DNA from: Kiritimatiellia bacterium
GTDB lineage: Bacteria; Verrucomicrobiota; Kiritimatiellia; RFP12; UBA1067
Assembly (NCBI GenBank): GCA_017525225.1
Contig: JAFXTB010000070.1
Location: forward strand, 1 to 58,355
Direction of reading: 5' to 3'
DNA length: 58,355 bases
In this document: piece after piece, positions 1-9,998 of the stretch
Position numbering within the stretch: the first letter of the stretch is position 1
How the letters are laid out: each line of letters begins with the position of its first letter
The notes under the pieces: generated by a model
What the model was told of the DNA's origin: nothing
Database searches by the model: none
Seen by the model: only the letters and a program-made list of their open reading frames with translations
Position numbers and translations under genes: made by a program

Positions 1-168
1 ATGGATTATAGAATGCAGGCGGACGACAGTGCCGACACTGCGCATAGGAGAAAGACATGCATCAAGCAACCCGGGCGGGAAATGTGGAAATCGCCAAAGC
101 GATTTTGCCTATTGACATCTGTTCTCATAGGAGATGCGCCCGGACTTTATTTGCCCGGCACATAATCA

Positions 169-197
169 TTGATAATCTGCGAAAAGCATGGTATCAT
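169..197 (+). promoter_or_regulatory. sigma70-type promoter for the tannase-like gene
   Basis: A -35 box TTGATA (169-174) and a -10 box TATCAT (192-197) are separated by 17 nt, close to the consensus. Transcription would begin near 204, leaving a leader of about 50 nt before the ATG at 257. The rest of 1-256 holds no convincing gene; the short reading frame at 57-260 has no signature and overlaps this promoter. Confidence 0.5.
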
Positions 198-256
198 TTC
201 ACCTCGCACTGCCCGAAATCCGTTCGCAGGCAGACCTGCTCAATCGAGATAGCAAC

Positions 257-1846
257 ATGAAAACAAGAATACTGCTGTACATTGCCGCATTGGCCGCCAC
301 CGTGCACGCGGCCGACGAGAGTCCGGACGTCGTATGCGTCAAGGCCGTGGAGGACGCCATCTGCGCCATCACGCGGACTGCGACGACAGGCGGTGTGTTT
401 TCGGTCGACTTCACCCTGCGCCCGACGGCGAAGAGCGATATCCGCTGCCGCATCGACCTGCCGCATCGCGAACAGTGGAACGGCAGGCTCTGGGGTGTCG
501 GGAACTCAAGCATGGGCGGCACCGTACCCGACATGTCGCGCGGCAGGGGCGACCCGCGGGCGGCGTCCGTGACGACCGACCTCGGCACCTGGCGGTACGT
601 CCATGGCGACATGACGGGCAAGGCCGTGCCGGACGAGGTGCTGCACGACCTCTACTGGCGCGCCACGCACCTGATGACGGTCTACGGCAAGCGGTTCGTA
701 AAGGCATACTACGGCCGGGACGTGGAGCATGCGTACTTCCGGGGTGGTTCTCGCGGTGGCAACCAGGGGATGTCGGAGGCGATGCGCTTCCCGGCGGACT
801 ACGACGGCATACTGGTGGGTGTGCCGTCCAGCGTGCAGAGCGCCACATGCGCGCAGATCCTCAACCTCTACAAGCAGACCCACGATGAGCAGGACAGGCC
901 CCTCGTCACGCGCGAGCAGCTGCGAATCCTGGCCGATGCACCGATAGAGTACATGAAGAACCGCGACCCGAAGCCATACGCCGGAAAGATCCTGGCCAAT
1001 CCGTTCTTCTCGGAGGCGGACATCGACGGCTTCCTGGCGGTGGCGGCGGCGAAGGATCCCGCCCTCGGCGAGCCCGCGCTCAAGGAGCGGCTGAAACGCA
1101 TATTCACGGGCGTCAGGCGCAACGGGCGCATCGTCTGCCACGGGTTTCTGCCGGGAACCGATTTCAGCAGCAGGCGTGGCCGCAACTTCGAGTCGAAGGG
1201 AGGAGGCATGGTAGGTCTGCGTTACAGGCGCCTCGGCGACTGGAAATGCGCGACGTGGGAGGATTTCGACGAGGAGTTCGCGATGATGGGCGCTTTCGAG
1301 AACGCCTGCTCGACCGACCTTGCGGCATTCCGCGACCGGGGCGGAAAGATGATCGTCGCCGTCGGTCTGGAAGACCAGTCCACGCCCGCGCCTGAAACGA
1401 TCGCCTGGTACGAGGAGATGTCCGAGCGCATGGGCGGACTCGAGAAGACCCAGCGGTTCTGCAGGCTCTTCCTGATGCCGGGACACGCCCATGGCGGCGG
1501 CTTCGGGCGCATAAGCAAGGGTGGCGGCTACAACGCCGCGCACTACAGGCTGCTGGAAGACTGGGTAGAGAATGGAACGCCGCCAGAGACCTACCCATAC
1601 GCCTGGCCGGCCGAGAAGCTGACGTTCCCGCTGCCGCCTTATCCGCTCACATGCTACCAGGACGACTCAGGCGCATGGAAGACCCGCCGCCTGCCGGATG
1701 GGATCGTACGCCGCCCAGACGCATACTACCTCCAATGCGCCCTGGAACCCTGGAAATGCACGCTGCCCAAGGCGAAGACCGGCGGAGGGGCGCTACCGAT
1801 GAACTACATAAAGGGCCAGCAGAACTACGACAACCGAGCGTACTGA
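257..1846 (+). CDS. secreted tannase/feruloyl esterase-family alpha/beta hydrolase
   Basis: 529 aa, probably cleaving ester bonds of plant phenolic esters outside the cytoplasm. The start at 257 is chosen because it begins a clear signal peptide ([19 protein letters not shown]); the upstream in-frame start at 188 would bury it. The alpha/beta-hydrolase nucleophile elbow is G-G-S-R-G-G with Ser165; the likely acid and base are Asp373 (in GLEDQS) and His412 (in PGHAHGGG). Family members (PF07519) normally carry a Cys next to the Ser and next to the His (the CS-D-HC motif); here both are Gly. The gene is monocistronic or followed after 55 nt by dapL on the same strand. The Shine-Dalgarno is weak. 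The family call rests on overall pattern and the triad; the substrate is not known. Confidence 0.8.
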   Translation: MKTRILLYIAALAATVHAADESPDVVCVKAVEDAICAITRTATTGGVFSVDFTLRPTAKSDIRCRIDLPHREQWNGRLWGVGNSSMGGTVPDMSRGRGDPRAASVTTDLGTWRYVHGDMTGKAVPDEVLHDLYWRATHLMTVYGKRFVKAYYGRDVEHAYFRGGSRGGNQGMSEAMRFPADYDGILVGVPSSVQSATCAQILNLYKQTHDEQDRPLVTREQLRILADAPIEYMKNRDPKPYAGKILANPFFSEADIDGFLAVAAAKDPALGEPALKERLKRIFTGVRRNGRIVCHGFLPGTDFSSRRGRNFESKGGGMVGLRYRRLGDWKCATWEDFDEEFAMMGAFENACSTDLAAFRDRGGKMIVAVGLEDQSTPAPETIAWYEEMSERMGGLEKTQRFCRLFLMPGHAHGGGFGRISKGGGYNAAHYRLLEDWVENGTPPETYPYAWPAEKLTFPLPPYPLTCYQDDSGAWKTRRLPDGIVRRPDAYYLQCALEPWKCTLPKAKTGGGALPMNYIKGQQNYDNRAY

Positions 1847-1901
1847 CGGCCATCCGGCAAATCCGCATGTCGCCATTCAACCAACAAGGAGCAAACAAGA
1901 G

Positions 1902-3131
1902 ATGATTCACATCAACGAGAACTACCTGAAGATACAGGCATCGTACCTCTTCACGGAAATCGCGCACCGCGTATCCAGATTCCAGTCGGAGCATCCCGAC
2001 GCGAAGATCATCCGCCTGGGCATAGGCGATGTCACCGAGCCGCTCGCCCCGGCCGTCCTCGCGGCCATGCACAGGGCGGTGGACGACGAGGGCCGCCGCG
2101 AGACCTTCCACGGGTATGGTCCGGAACAGGGCTACGCCTTCCTCCGCGATGCGGTGGCGCTCAACGACTACCAGGCGCGCGGGATGGACATCGCCGCCGA
2201 CGAGATCTTCATATCCGACGGCGCGAAATGCGACTGCGGCAACATCCAGGAGCTTTTCGGGGCGGACGCCAAGATCGCGGTCGGTGACCCGGTATACCCC
2301 GTCTACGTGGATACGAACGTCATGGCCGGGCGCACGGGCGTGAACACGGACGGACGCTACGCGAACCTGGTGTATCTAGACTGCACGGCCGCCAACGGCT
2401 ACGTGCCATCCCCCGCCGATCTCTCCGAGCCGGCAGATGCCGTGTATCTGTGCTACCCCAACAACCCGACCGGCGCCGTGGCCACCAAGGCTCAGCTGCA
2501 GGAATGGGTGGACTGGGCCAACGCCAACAAGTCGCTGATCCTGTTCGATTCAGCCTACGAGGCGTTCATCCGCACGCCGGGCATCCCGCATTCGATATAT
2601 GAATGCGCCGGCGCGCGCACCTGCGCCATCGAGTTCAGAAGCTATTCAAAGACCGCAGGCTTCACAGGGGTGCGCTGCGGCTACACCGTGGTGCCGAAGG
2701 ACCTGGTAGCCTATACCGCCGCCGGCGAAGGCGTGGCGCTCAGGTCGTTCTGGACGCGTCGCCAGACAACGAAATTCAACGGATGCAGCTACGTGACCCA
2801 GCGCGGCGCGGAGGCGGTGTACTCGCCAGAGGGCCAGGCGCAGGTGAAGGCCACAATCGACTTCTATCTTGAAAACGCAAAGCTCGTGAAGGATGCGCTC
2901 ATGAAGCTCGGCTACAGCGTCACCGGCGGCGACGACTCCCCGTACCTGTGGGTCGACGTCAAAGGCGACAGCTGGAAATTCTTCGACCGTCTTCTCACCG
3001 AGGCGCATGTGGTAACGACCCCCGGCGCAGGCTTCGGACGGGACGGCCAGGGCTACATCCGCATAACGGCCTTCAACAGCCGCGCGAACATCGAGGAGGC
3101 GATCGTCCGCCTCATGCGCGTACTGGGTTAG
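1902..3131 (+). CDS. dapL: LL-diaminopimelate aminotransferase
   Basis: 409 aa, the usual DapL length. This PLP enzyme transfers an amino group from glutamate to tetrahydrodipicolinate, giving LL-diaminopimelate directly for lysine and peptidoglycan synthesis and bypassing the DapC/D/E steps. Visible family features are the N-terminal [13 protein letters not shown] segment, the G-I-G-D-V-T-E-P motif, the PNNPTGAV motif and the PLP lysine in [16 protein letters not shown] good Shine-Dalgarno AAGGAG lies at 1886-1891, ten nt before the ATG. The last 20 nt overlap the 3' end of the convergent antiporter gene. DapL is found in Chlamydiae, Verrucomicrobia, plants and some other lineages, which fits the suggested taxonomy. 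Confidence 0.93.
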   Translation: MIHINENYLKIQASYLFTEIAHRVSRFQSEHPDAKIIRLGIGDVTEPLAPAVLAAMHRAVDDEGRRETFHGYGPEQGYAFLRDAVALNDYQARGMDIAADEIFISDGAKCDCGNIQELFGADAKIAVGDPVYPVYVDTNVMAGRTGVNTDGRYANLVYLDCTAANGYVPSPADLSEPADAVYLCYPNNPTGAVATKAQLQEWVDWANANKSLILFDSAYEAFIRTPGIPHSIYECAGARTCAIEFRSYSKTAGFTGVRCGYTVVPKDLVAYTAAGEGVALRSFWTRRQTTKFNGCSYVTQRGAEAVYSPEGQAQVKATIDFYLENAKLVKDALMKLGYSVTGGDDSPYLWVDVKGDSWKFFDRLLTEAHVVTTPGAGFGRDGQGYIRITAFNSRANIEEAIVRLMRVLG

Positions 3132-5163
3132 CCTCGGGAGGCGGGCATACAAGGCTGCACAGGGCCTTCAGGCACGGCGGATCGCCGATTGCCACCACCA
3201 TGTCGCCTGCCTGGAACGTCCAGTCAGGCCCTGGGTTGCGGAAGCGTTCCCCCGCGCGCACGACGCTCACGACGGATGCGCCTGTCTTCGCGCGTATGTC
3301 GAGCGAGCGGATGGAGCGCCCCTCGGCGGGCGAGCCTGCCGCCACGGACATGTCCCTGTAGAAGTCTCCAGGCACGCTCAGCACCACGGCCTCGCCCTTC
3401 CGCGCCGTGCGTCGCCTCTCCGCCGCCAGCGCCTCTCCGAAATGGCGGCCTGCCTTGAGGCCAGTTCGCGCGAATCGCTTCCATCCAAACAGCGTCACCA
3501 GTATCAGCACACCGAACACAAGCCATCTCATCACCGGCTCGTCCGGCTGCAGGTTGACGTTGATCATCATGATCTGTGCCGTGGCCAGCACCAGCACGAA
3601 CGCCAGCACGAACAGGGTGACTATCCCCACGACCGAGGCGCGCCATCTGCGGGGCTGGCGCGTACCCACCAGCGCGTTGCCGATGTCGCGGCCTAGGGAA
3701 CGCCCAAGACCCGCCACCGGCGCCAGCATCGACGCGTAGAAGAGATTCGCCAGCAGGCAGAAGAACACGCGCTTGTGGCTTTCGAAGAACATCGAAAACC
3801 GTGAATAGTCCAGGGCATCCAGGCGTTCGGCGACCAAGGACACGCCAAAATTGAGTACCGCGATCACCACGAGCCAGGCTACGCGGCTGCGGATATGCCG
3901 CTGCAGGGCGGAGGGCATCCGCGCTAGACGGAAGCGGTTGAGCCATTCCGCGTATGCCGAGAGCCATCCGCGCACGCGCGCCGGCAGATGCCCTTCCAGC
4001 CAGTCGCCGGCGGGGTCGGAAAGCCTCAACAGCACAGGATTTAGGCAGGTGGTGATGAGCGACACACCCACCACGATCTGGTATATGGGGCAGCTTTCGT
4101 CGTTCGTGCTGGATATGTACAGCAGCGCCACCATGTAGGCGAATTCGCCGATCTGCGCGAGTCCGAAGCCAGTCTGCACCGCATCCTTGACGCGCTGGCC
4201 GGCGAGGATGGACATCGTGAAGCAGTTCAGGCACTTGCCTGCGACCACCAGCGCCGTGAGGCCCAGTATGGACGGCCAGTTGCGCAGGCACACCACTGGA
4301 TCGACCAGCAGGCCGATCGCGACGAAGAACACGGCAGCGAACATGCTGCGCAGCGGCGCCGCCAGCCGATGCAGCCTTTCGCGCACTTCGGTCCCAGTTC
4401 CCAGCACCCCTACGAGAAAGGCCCCGAGCGCGAGCGAGAAGTCAAGCTTCGCCGCGATGAAGGATACGAGGAAGCAGCATCCCAGCAGCGTCAGGAGGAG
4501 CGTCTCGTCATCCTTCATGCGCCCTACGCGGTTCAGGAGTCGCGGTACGACGAGCAGACCGAACACCACCACGCCGGTCAGGAACACGGCGAGGCCTCCA
4601 AGGCTCAACCCCACGTACTTCAGCGACATCCCCTTCCCCGAGGCGACACCCGTCACCAGCGCGATCACGCCGATGCAGAGGATGTCCTCAAAGATCGTGG
4701 TGCCGAAGATGTAGCGTACGAACGGGCGGCGGGACCATTTCATCTCCTCGATGGTCTTCGCCAGCAGCGTAGTGGCCGAGTCGCACACCGCAGCCCCGAG
4801 GAAGAGACTGGGCACCGCGCTCCAGCCGAGAATGCGGCGGCCGACGGTATATCCAAGCCAGATCATCACCACCGTATCGAAGACGGCCGTTGGCACGGCG
4901 ACATGGCGTACCTTGCGCATGTCGCCCGCGCTGAACTCGAGCCCGAGCGTGAACATGAGGAACACTATCCCCAGCTGCCCGATGGTGGAGACGGTAGTCT
5001 CATCGCCGAGAAACGACCCGCCCCATGTATGCCGGCTCATCAGGATGCCGGCGGCGATATAGCCGATCACCTTGGGCCATCCCAGGCGCGTGAACACGAT
5101 GGAGGCAAGCCCGGCCACCGCCATCAGCACCGCCAGATCCTGGAAGAACAGCGCCTCGGTCAT
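3112..5163 (-). CDS. CPA2-family cation/proton antiporter with C-terminal TrkA-C domain
   Basis: 683 aa inner-membrane protein that likely exchanges K+ or Na+ for H+. Residues ~10-390 form the Na_H_Exchanger domain, with many hydrophobic helices and conserved pieces such as [16 protein letters not shown] and [15 protein letters not shown]. Four further hydrophobic helices lie at ~425-560, and ~595-675 is a cytoplasmic RCK/TrkA-C domain ([10 protein letters not shown] ... GDMVVAIGD), which would bind a regulatory ligand. The ATG (5163-5161) overlaps the stop of rimO as ATGA, so the two are probably translationally coupled. The 3' end overlaps convergent dapL by 20 nt. The ion preference cannot be read from the sequence. 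Confidence 0.85.
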   Translation of the reverse strand: MTEALFFQDLAVLMAVAGLASIVFTRLGWPKVIGYIAAGILMSRHTWGGSFLGDETTVSTIGQLGIVFLMFTLGLEFSAGDMRKVRHVAVPTAVFDTVVMIWLGYTVGRRILGWSAVPSLFLGAAVCDSATTLLAKTIEEMKWSRRPFVRYIFGTTIFEDILCIGVIALVTGVASGKGMSLKYVGLSLGGLAVFLTGVVVFGLLVVPRLLNRVGRMKDDETLLLTLLGCCFLVSFIAAKLDFSLALGAFLVGVLGTGTEVRERLHRLAAPLRSMFAAVFFVAIGLLVDPVVCLRNWPSILGLTALVVAGKCLNCFTMSILAGQRVKDAVQTGFGLAQIGEFAYMVALLYISSTNDESCPIYQIVVGVSLITTCLNPVLLRLSDPAGDWLEGHLPARVRGWLSAYAEWLNRFRLARMPSALQRHIRSRVAWLVVIAVLNFGVSLVAERLDALDYSRFSMFFESHKRVFFCLLANLFYASMLAPVAGLGRSLGRDIGNALVGTRQPRRWRASVVGIVTLFVLAFVLVLATAQIMMINVNLQPDEPVMRWLVFGVLILVTLFGWKRFARTGLKAGRHFGEALAAERRRTARKGEAVVLSVPGDFYRDMSVAAGSPAEGRSIRSLDIRAKTGASVVSVVRAGERFRNPGPDWTFQAGDMVVAIGDPPCLKALCSLVCPPPEANPVRA

Positions 5164-6503
5164 TTCACAGGGCGTCCCTCGAAGTCATACCCCTTGACGG
5201 CCTCTATGCGGACCTTCACCGTCTCGCCGACAGCAGGCTGCGGACCGTCCGCCTGCGTCACCAGAAGCGTGACGCCGTCCACGTCCGGTGCCTGGGACTC
5301 CAGCCTGGCGACGCCTGGCGCCACCACGAGCGCCGGCAGGACCTCCCCCACCATCGCCTTCGCACGGCTGCGCCAAATGCTACGCTGCACCCGCATCACC
5401 TCCTGGCGGCGGCGTTCCGCCGTGCCGCGCGGCACCTGGCGATCCAGCTCCGCCGCCACTGTCCCCTCTTCCGGGGAGAAGGCGAAGGCGCCCAGATGGT
5501 CGAAGCGCATGCGCCGGATATCGGCGAGAAGCCTCTTGAAGTCGCCTTCCGTCTCGCCGGGAAAGCCCGTCATCACGGTGGTGCGCAAGGTGACGCCCGG
5601 CACTGCGGCCCGGATGCGATCCGCCGCCGCAAGCGTGGCCGCCACCGCGCCGCCGCGCGCCATCGCCTTGAGGATCGAGGGAACCGTATGCTGGATCGGC
5701 ACGTCGACGTACCTGATCGCCCGTGGCGACGTCCTCATCCACTCGAGGAAGGCGTCGGTGATCTCGCTCGGGTATGAATAGAGCACGCGTATCCGGAAAT
5801 CGCCTTCAAGCGCATCAAGCGCGCCCAGCAGATCCACTATCCCGCAGCGCCGCCCGCGAACCGGGTCGAGATCGACGCCGTAGAGCATCGGATCCTGCGC
5901 TATGACGTTCAGCTCACGAACGCCGGTGTCGACGAGCGCCCTGGCCTCGTCCAGCAGGTCCGCCATGCGCCGCGAGCGAAACGCCCCGCGTATCGCAGGA
6001 ATGGCGCAATAGCTGCACCTGTGCACGCATCCTTCCGCGATCTTGAGATATGCGAACGCGCCCCCGGTGAAACGCAGAGCGGGCTCCGGCGGCGAGAACA
6101 CCTTTCGCGGGCTGCCGCGCGGGATGCGGACCACGCGCCGCGCGCCGGCGGACTGCAGGCTCCGCGCGACATCGGCGATCCTGTCGATCGCGTCGATACC
6201 CAGAAAGGCGTCGACCCCGGGGAACTGCCCCTTGAGCGCATCCCCATACCGCTGGGCGAAGCAGCCCGAGACTATCACGGCCTTGCATCTGCCGCTTTCC
6301 TTGAGGGAACAGGCGCGCAGTATCTCGGCGACGGCCTCCTCCCTGGCAGACTCAATGAAGGCGCACGTGTTGACGAGAATGATGTCGGCATCGTCGGGAT
6401 GCGGCGCCAGCGCAAAGCCAGACTTGCGCAGATGGCCGGCCATGACCTGAAGGTCCACGGCGTTTTTCGCGCATCCAAGCGAAACAAGGCCGATCGTCTT
6501 CAA
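5160..6503 (-). CDS. rimO: ribosomal protein S12 methylthiotransferase RimO
   Basis: 447 aa radical-SAM enzyme that methylthiolates the conserved aspartate of ribosomal protein S12. The UPF0004 domain shows its three cluster cysteines in LGCAKN, VNTCAF and VSGCFAQ; the radical-SAM cluster is C-x3-C-x2-C in CVHRCSYCAIP; a TRAM domain closes the protein (GETVKVRIEAVKGYDFEG). A TTG start at 6503 is preferred: a strong Shine-Dalgarno GAGGTGG (6515-6509) lies five nt upstream and gives LKTIGLVSLGCAKN, the normal RimO N-terminus. A GTG at 6512 is possible. The Shine-Dalgarno overlaps the stop codon of the preceding 1079-aa gene. The stop overlaps the antiporter ATG. Confidence 0.92.
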   Translation of the reverse strand: MKTIGLVSLGCAKNAVDLQVMAGHLRKSGFALAPHPDDADIILVNTCAFIESAREEAVAEILRACSLKESGRCKAVIVSGCFAQRYGDALKGQFPGVDAFLGIDAIDRIADVARSLQSAGARRVVRIPRGSPRKVFSPPEPALRFTGGAFAYLKIAEGCVHRCSYCAIPAIRGAFRSRRMADLLDEARALVDTGVRELNVIAQDPMLYGVDLDPVRGRRCGIVDLLGALDALEGDFRIRVLYSYPSEITDAFLEWMRTSPRAIRYVDVPIQHTVPSILKAMARGGAVAATLAAADRIRAAVPGVTLRTTVMTGFPGETEGDFKRLLADIRRMRFDHLGAFAFSPEEGTVAAELDRQVPRGTAERRRQEVMRVQRSIWRSRAKAMVGEVLPALVVAPGVARLESQAPDVDGVTLLVTQADGPQPAVGETVKVRIEAVKGYDFEGRPVK

Positions 6504-6513
6504 GGCTTCCACC

Positions 6514-9500
6514 TCAGTCGCGGCGGATCGCAAGACGCGCGGCGTCGAGCATGTAACGGTAGTCGCCGACAACCGTCCAGTATATGAACCCGGACTTCTC
6601 ACCGGTACATAGCGTATCGTCGAGCATCGGGCGGAAGAGCGAATGGAGGTTGTAGTCGAAGTGGAGGTTGTCGATCTCGGCGAGGATCATCACCGGCCAT
6701 TTCTGCTTGAAGTAGCCGTTACCTCGCAGCGCCGCCATCGTCCATGCGCCGGAGATTCCCGCCGCCGAGTCTGTGAACGGGGCCGCGAAAAGCGTAAGAC
6801 CCGCCTTGGGCGCTACCTTGGCGAACACCTCCTGGTCGGCCACCACGAGCTGGCGCATCGCGGCAAGTTCCATGCCGTTCGTCTTCATGAACCAGTCCGC
6901 AGGCTGGAGCAGCCCGTCAATCATGCGCACGGCGGCCTCGAACTCCGCGGCCGGCATGGGCTCGACGACCGGCACGAGCGAGATCGCGGCATCGTTGAAC
7001 ACCTGCTTCGTGGTCGCGAGCTGGGCGTCGGTCTTCTCGTTCCACCGCGCCATGTCGCCAAATCCGTCCACGAGCACGCCGTTGTAGCCCTGCTCTTCAG
7101 CCTTGACGGCGAAATACCACAGGTCGCGCACGGATTGCTCGTCCGTGAAATCCACGCGGAAGTTGATCCAGCGCCGAGTGCACGGCTTGAGGCCGGAGGC
7201 ATCGGGGTTCGGGAAGTCGATCTTCTTACCGGCGTACTTCTCTATATACGGCGAGAGCGCGTGTATCCAGTGGCGTATGCCGGCCGGCGAGGGATGCGTG
7301 CCGTCCGTGAGCAGGTCGAAGCGTCCCGTGCCATCCTCCTTCGTGAAGAACGGCCTGAGATCGGTCCAGATGACGTTCGCGCCGTCGCAGAGCGCGCGTA
7401 TCCTGCGCGACACCTCCAGCGACCGCGCGCGGAGCTTGCCCTGCTGCACGCTGCTGCGCGGGAATATCGCCATGAGAAGCACCTTCGCCTGCGGCTGCTT
7501 CTCGCGTATGGTGGCGACCGCCTCGGCTATGGCCTTCACGGTCGACTCGACCGTGTCGTTCTTCCCTTGGTTGTTCGTACCGATCATCACACCCACGAGC
7601 TTAGTCTTGAAACCGTCGAGCTCGCCATGCTTCGCGCGCCACGCCAGCGACTCCGCATGGTCGCCGCCGTAGCCGCAGTTGAGCCACTTCAGCCCCTGGC
7701 GCGCCAGCTCGGGGCGTATCGCCTCTCCGTTCTCGCGGTCGATCCAGTGCGTGATGGAGTCGCCCATCATCACCAGGTCGAACTCGCCGCCCGACTCCCT
7801 TATCAGCTGCTGGCGCTCGCGCATGCGCTCGTACCACCAGCGCCACCTGTCCACGCCGTGGCTGCGCTCGGTCCGCCACAGGTGGCTCCCCGCCTCCAGG
7901 TCGGGACTGGGCTCCTTCTCCATGCCCTTCAGAGAGAACGTGCGGTCGCGGAAGAACAGCAGTTCGCGGTTCGCCGCGGGACGGCTGGAGAACGGCACGA
8001 TCTCCACCTTGATGTCGGCCCGGCGCCGCCGCACCTCCTTCACCTTCTCAATCACCTTGATGATCGCGTTTATCACGTTGTCGCCAGGTGCGGCCAGGCT
8101 GTCCGCATTCAGCACCACCGTCCCCGCCGCATACGAGAAGCGCACGGCGAAGTCGTTGATGCGCATCTCCTTGCCGGAAAGATTGGAGATGCTGAACGCA
8201 TTCAGGCCCTTCTTCACGTCCTTCGCATCCACGGCGAAGGTGAAGAGGCCCTTTTCGAACGAAGGATTCGCAAGGCGTTTGCCGTTGATCGACACGGCGA
8301 TGCCGTCCGGCGCGGAGCCGACGGCCAGCGCCATCACGCGTATCTCCGGCTTCAGGCCATTCGCGGCGGCCTTGGCGAGATCCTCGCCGAGGCGCATGGT
8401 GAAATCGCAGGCGGCCCCCGGCGCTATCCAGCACTGCTTCTCCCTGATGGTGTGCGCGGGATCGATGTTGGGCAGCTTCTTGAACTTATAGCCGTCCTTC
8501 AGGTAGTGGTCCGGCTCGTAGCCGCCCTTGCCGCGTTCGGTGGCGAAATAGATCTTGTCGAGACCGTCCAGCTCGCGCGGATCCACCAGCGTCTCGCGGC
8601 GGAGGGCATCGTACTCCTGGTTGAAGAGGTACACTCCGTCGCATCCGGCGTCCATCGCGGCCGCATAGCGGGCGTGGAAGTTGGGCACGGTGTCGCGGCC
8701 CGGGATCATCTGCGCCTTGTCGCGGTAGCCGCAGATGCGCGACTCGTCGATGGACGCGTAGAACTTGGCACCGGCCGCATGCACCTCGGCCGCCATCGTG
8801 GCGAGGTCCTCAAGGTTGAAGTAGCATCCGCCGATGATGCCGTCGAAGCTCTTCTCCTTCAGCCACGTCCTGATATCCAGGCCTATCGCCCTGGCGAAGT
8901 CGAACGAATCCGGCACGCGGCACGTCAGCAGGATCGGCCGCCCCTTCTTCCCGGCGAACTCGTATGTGATCCTGCGGATGTCGCGCATCAGGTCGCTCAT
9001 GAGGCGCAGCTCCTCCTCCGTCGCCACGCCGCCCTGGGATACGGACTCGAAATACTTGAGGTGGCGGCAGAAGTCGAGCTCCATGCCCTCGATGTCGTAC
9101 TGCTCGCAGAACTCGCGCACGAACTTCCTCACGAAATCGCGCACCTCGGGCTTCGCGTAGTTGCAGCACGTCCACTGCCATTTGCCCACCACTGGCCAGC
9201 GGTTCTTGCCGGGATCGCCCATCAGGCAGTCGGGATGCTCCTGGCGGAACTTTGAGAAGAGCGGGGCGATGTGGCCCTTGTCCGGACGCGCCCCGCCGTC
9301 GTGCGAATCGTTCATGCGGATGGACATGAACCGCTCGAAGCCATTGGTGCGCGAGAACTCCAGCGCCATCTCGAGGCAGTCGTGCCCGATCTTCGCGAAC
9401 GGCAGCGTGCCGTTGATGTCGTTCTTGTGCGACGGCACGTCTATGGTGCCTGTAAGCGCATTGCCCACGTGCATCACGGTGAAGTCGCCGAATCCGGAAC

Positions 9501-9753
9501 TGATCGGACAGTACGAGATGGTCGATATCTTCGTGCCGACGGCATACTTGAGCCGACGCCCCGTGAAGGCCTCCACCGTCACGGGGAGGTTCTTGGGATA
9601 GTAGAGCATGTCGCAGCCGTCGGTATTGTATACGATCGTGCGCGAACGGTTCCGGGCCACCTCGTAGAGTGATGCTAGATCCGCCGCCGGGATAGCGGCA
9701 CAGGCAAGCAGCGCCAGACTCAGCGCCACACACGTCCCAGTTGACTTCCTCAT
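6514..9753 (-). CDS. exported multidomain protein: glycosidase-like TIM barrel + SGNH hydrolase + second barrel-like domain
   Basis: 1079 aa with a signal peptide (MRKSTGTCVALSLALLACAA). Residues ~25-420 look like a family-10-like glycoside hydrolase barrel (EGMELDFCRHLKYF, SIDESRICGY). Residues ~425-560 are beta-rich and binding-module-like. Residues ~640-850 are an SGNH/GDSL esterase with MMGDSITHW (Ser near 660), block-III GTNNQGKND and the DxxH-type DGTHPSPAG. A C-terminal segment (~860-1079; NFRVDFTDEQSVRDLW, YNGVLVDGF) resembles another barrel piece. The protein may couple backbone cleavage with deacetylation of a glycan. A Shine-Dalgarno AGAAGGGG precedes the ATG. tRNA-Val lies 61 nt upstream and rimO one to ten nt downstream. 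Family assignments are by motif only. Confidence 0.7.
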   Translation of the reverse strand: MRKSTGTCVALSLALLACAAIPAADLASLYEVARNRSRTIVYNTDGCDMLYYPKNLPVTVEAFTGRRLKYAVGTKISTISYCPISSGFGDFTVMHVGNALTGTIDVPSHKNDINGTLPFAKIGHDCLEMALEFSRTNGFERFMSIRMNDSHDGGARPDKGHIAPLFSKFRQEHPDCLMGDPGKNRWPVVGKWQWTCCNYAKPEVRDFVRKFVREFCEQYDIEGMELDFCRHLKYFESVSQGGVATEEELRLMSDLMRDIRRITYEFAGKKGRPILLTCRVPDSFDFARAIGLDIRTWLKEKSFDGIIGGCYFNLEDLATMAAEVHAAGAKFYASIDESRICGYRDKAQMIPGRDTVPNFHARYAAAMDAGCDGVYLFNQEYDALRRETLVDPRELDGLDKIYFATERGKGGYEPDHYLKDGYKFKKLPNIDPAHTIREKQCWIAPGAACDFTMRLGEDLAKAAANGLKPEIRVMALAVGSAPDGIAVSINGKRLANPSFEKGLFTFAVDAKDVKKGLNAFSISNLSGKEMRINDFAVRFSYAAGTVVLNADSLAAPGDNVINAIIKVIEKVKEVRRRRADIKVEIVPFSSRPAANRELLFFRDRTFSLKGMEKEPSPDLEAGSHLWRTERSHGVDRWRWWYERMRERQQLIRESGGEFDLVMMGDSITHWIDRENGEAIRPELARQGLKWLNCGYGGDHAESLAWRAKHGELDGFKTKLVGVMIGTNNQGKNDTVESTVKAIAEAVATIREKQPQAKVLLMAIFPRSSVQQGKLRARSLEVSRRIRALCDGANVIWTDLRPFFTKEDGTGRFDLLTDGTHPSPAGIRHWIHALSPYIEKYAGKKIDFPNPDASGLKPCTRRWINFRVDFTDEQSVRDLWYFAVKAEEQGYNGVLVDGFGDMARWNEKTDAQLATTKQVFNDAAISLVPVVEPMPAAEFEAAVRMIDGLLQPADWFMKTNGMELAAMRQLVVADQEVFAKVAPKAGLTLFAAPFTDSAAGISGAWTMAALRGNGYFKQKWPVMILAEIDNLHFDYNLHSLFRPMLDDTLCTGEKSGFIYWTVVGDYRYMLDAARLAIRRD

Positions 9754-9814
9754 TTTTGACCCCTTCTCATGGCGGGAAATGCATTACAGCCCGCATCTGC
9801 AATATTCAACCGAA

Positions 9815-9891
9815 TGGTGGGCGCTACTGGACTCGGACCAGTGACCCCTACCGTGTGAAGGTAGTGCTCTAACCAACTGAGCTAAGCGCCC
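9815..9891 (-). tRNA. tRNA-Val (anticodon CAC)
   Basis: Read on the minus strand the segment folds into a complete cloverleaf of 77 nt: acceptor GGGCGCT pairs with AGCGCCC, D arm GCTC/GAGC, anticodon stem CTACC/GGTAG with loop TTCACAC (anticodon CAC), and T arm ACTGG/CCAGT. The discriminator A and the 3' CCA are encoded. No integrase or duplicated 3' end is seen beside it. Confidence 0.96.
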
Positions 9892-9918
9892 TGACGTTTT
9901 CAAGCGAAAACGAGTGAT

Positions 9919-9947
9919 ATTATGCCAAACCGGCGGCCGAAATGCAA
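9919..9947 (-). promoter_or_regulatory. promoter for tRNA-Val
   Basis: On the minus strand TTGCAT (9947-9942) and CATAAT (9924-9919) are 17 nt apart. Transcription would start near 9912, about 20 nt before the mature tRNA end, and could read on into the 1079-aa gene. Confidence 0.4.
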
Positions 9948-9998
9948 GGGGGAATATGCTTTTTTATTGCTTCGGGGGTTTGAACGGGGGCAATGGCT

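Noticed and set aside
57-260. 67-codon gene upstream of the tannase
   Set aside because: It overlaps the predicted promoter, has no Shine-Dalgarno and no recognisable feature.
6643-9255. 870-codon open frame on the plus strand
   Set aside because: Antisense to the 1079-aa hydrolase; rich in His, Arg, Ala and Leu with no domain, as expected for the shadow of a GC-rich gene.
9815-9891. tRNA-Val as integration site of an island
   Set aside because: No integrase or repeated tRNA 3' end is visible nearby, and the flanking genes match the surrounding composition.
9940-9998. Rho-independent terminator after the 624-aa fusion
   Set aside because: There are G and C runs and a T-run, but the runs do not pair into a stem before the T-run on either strand.
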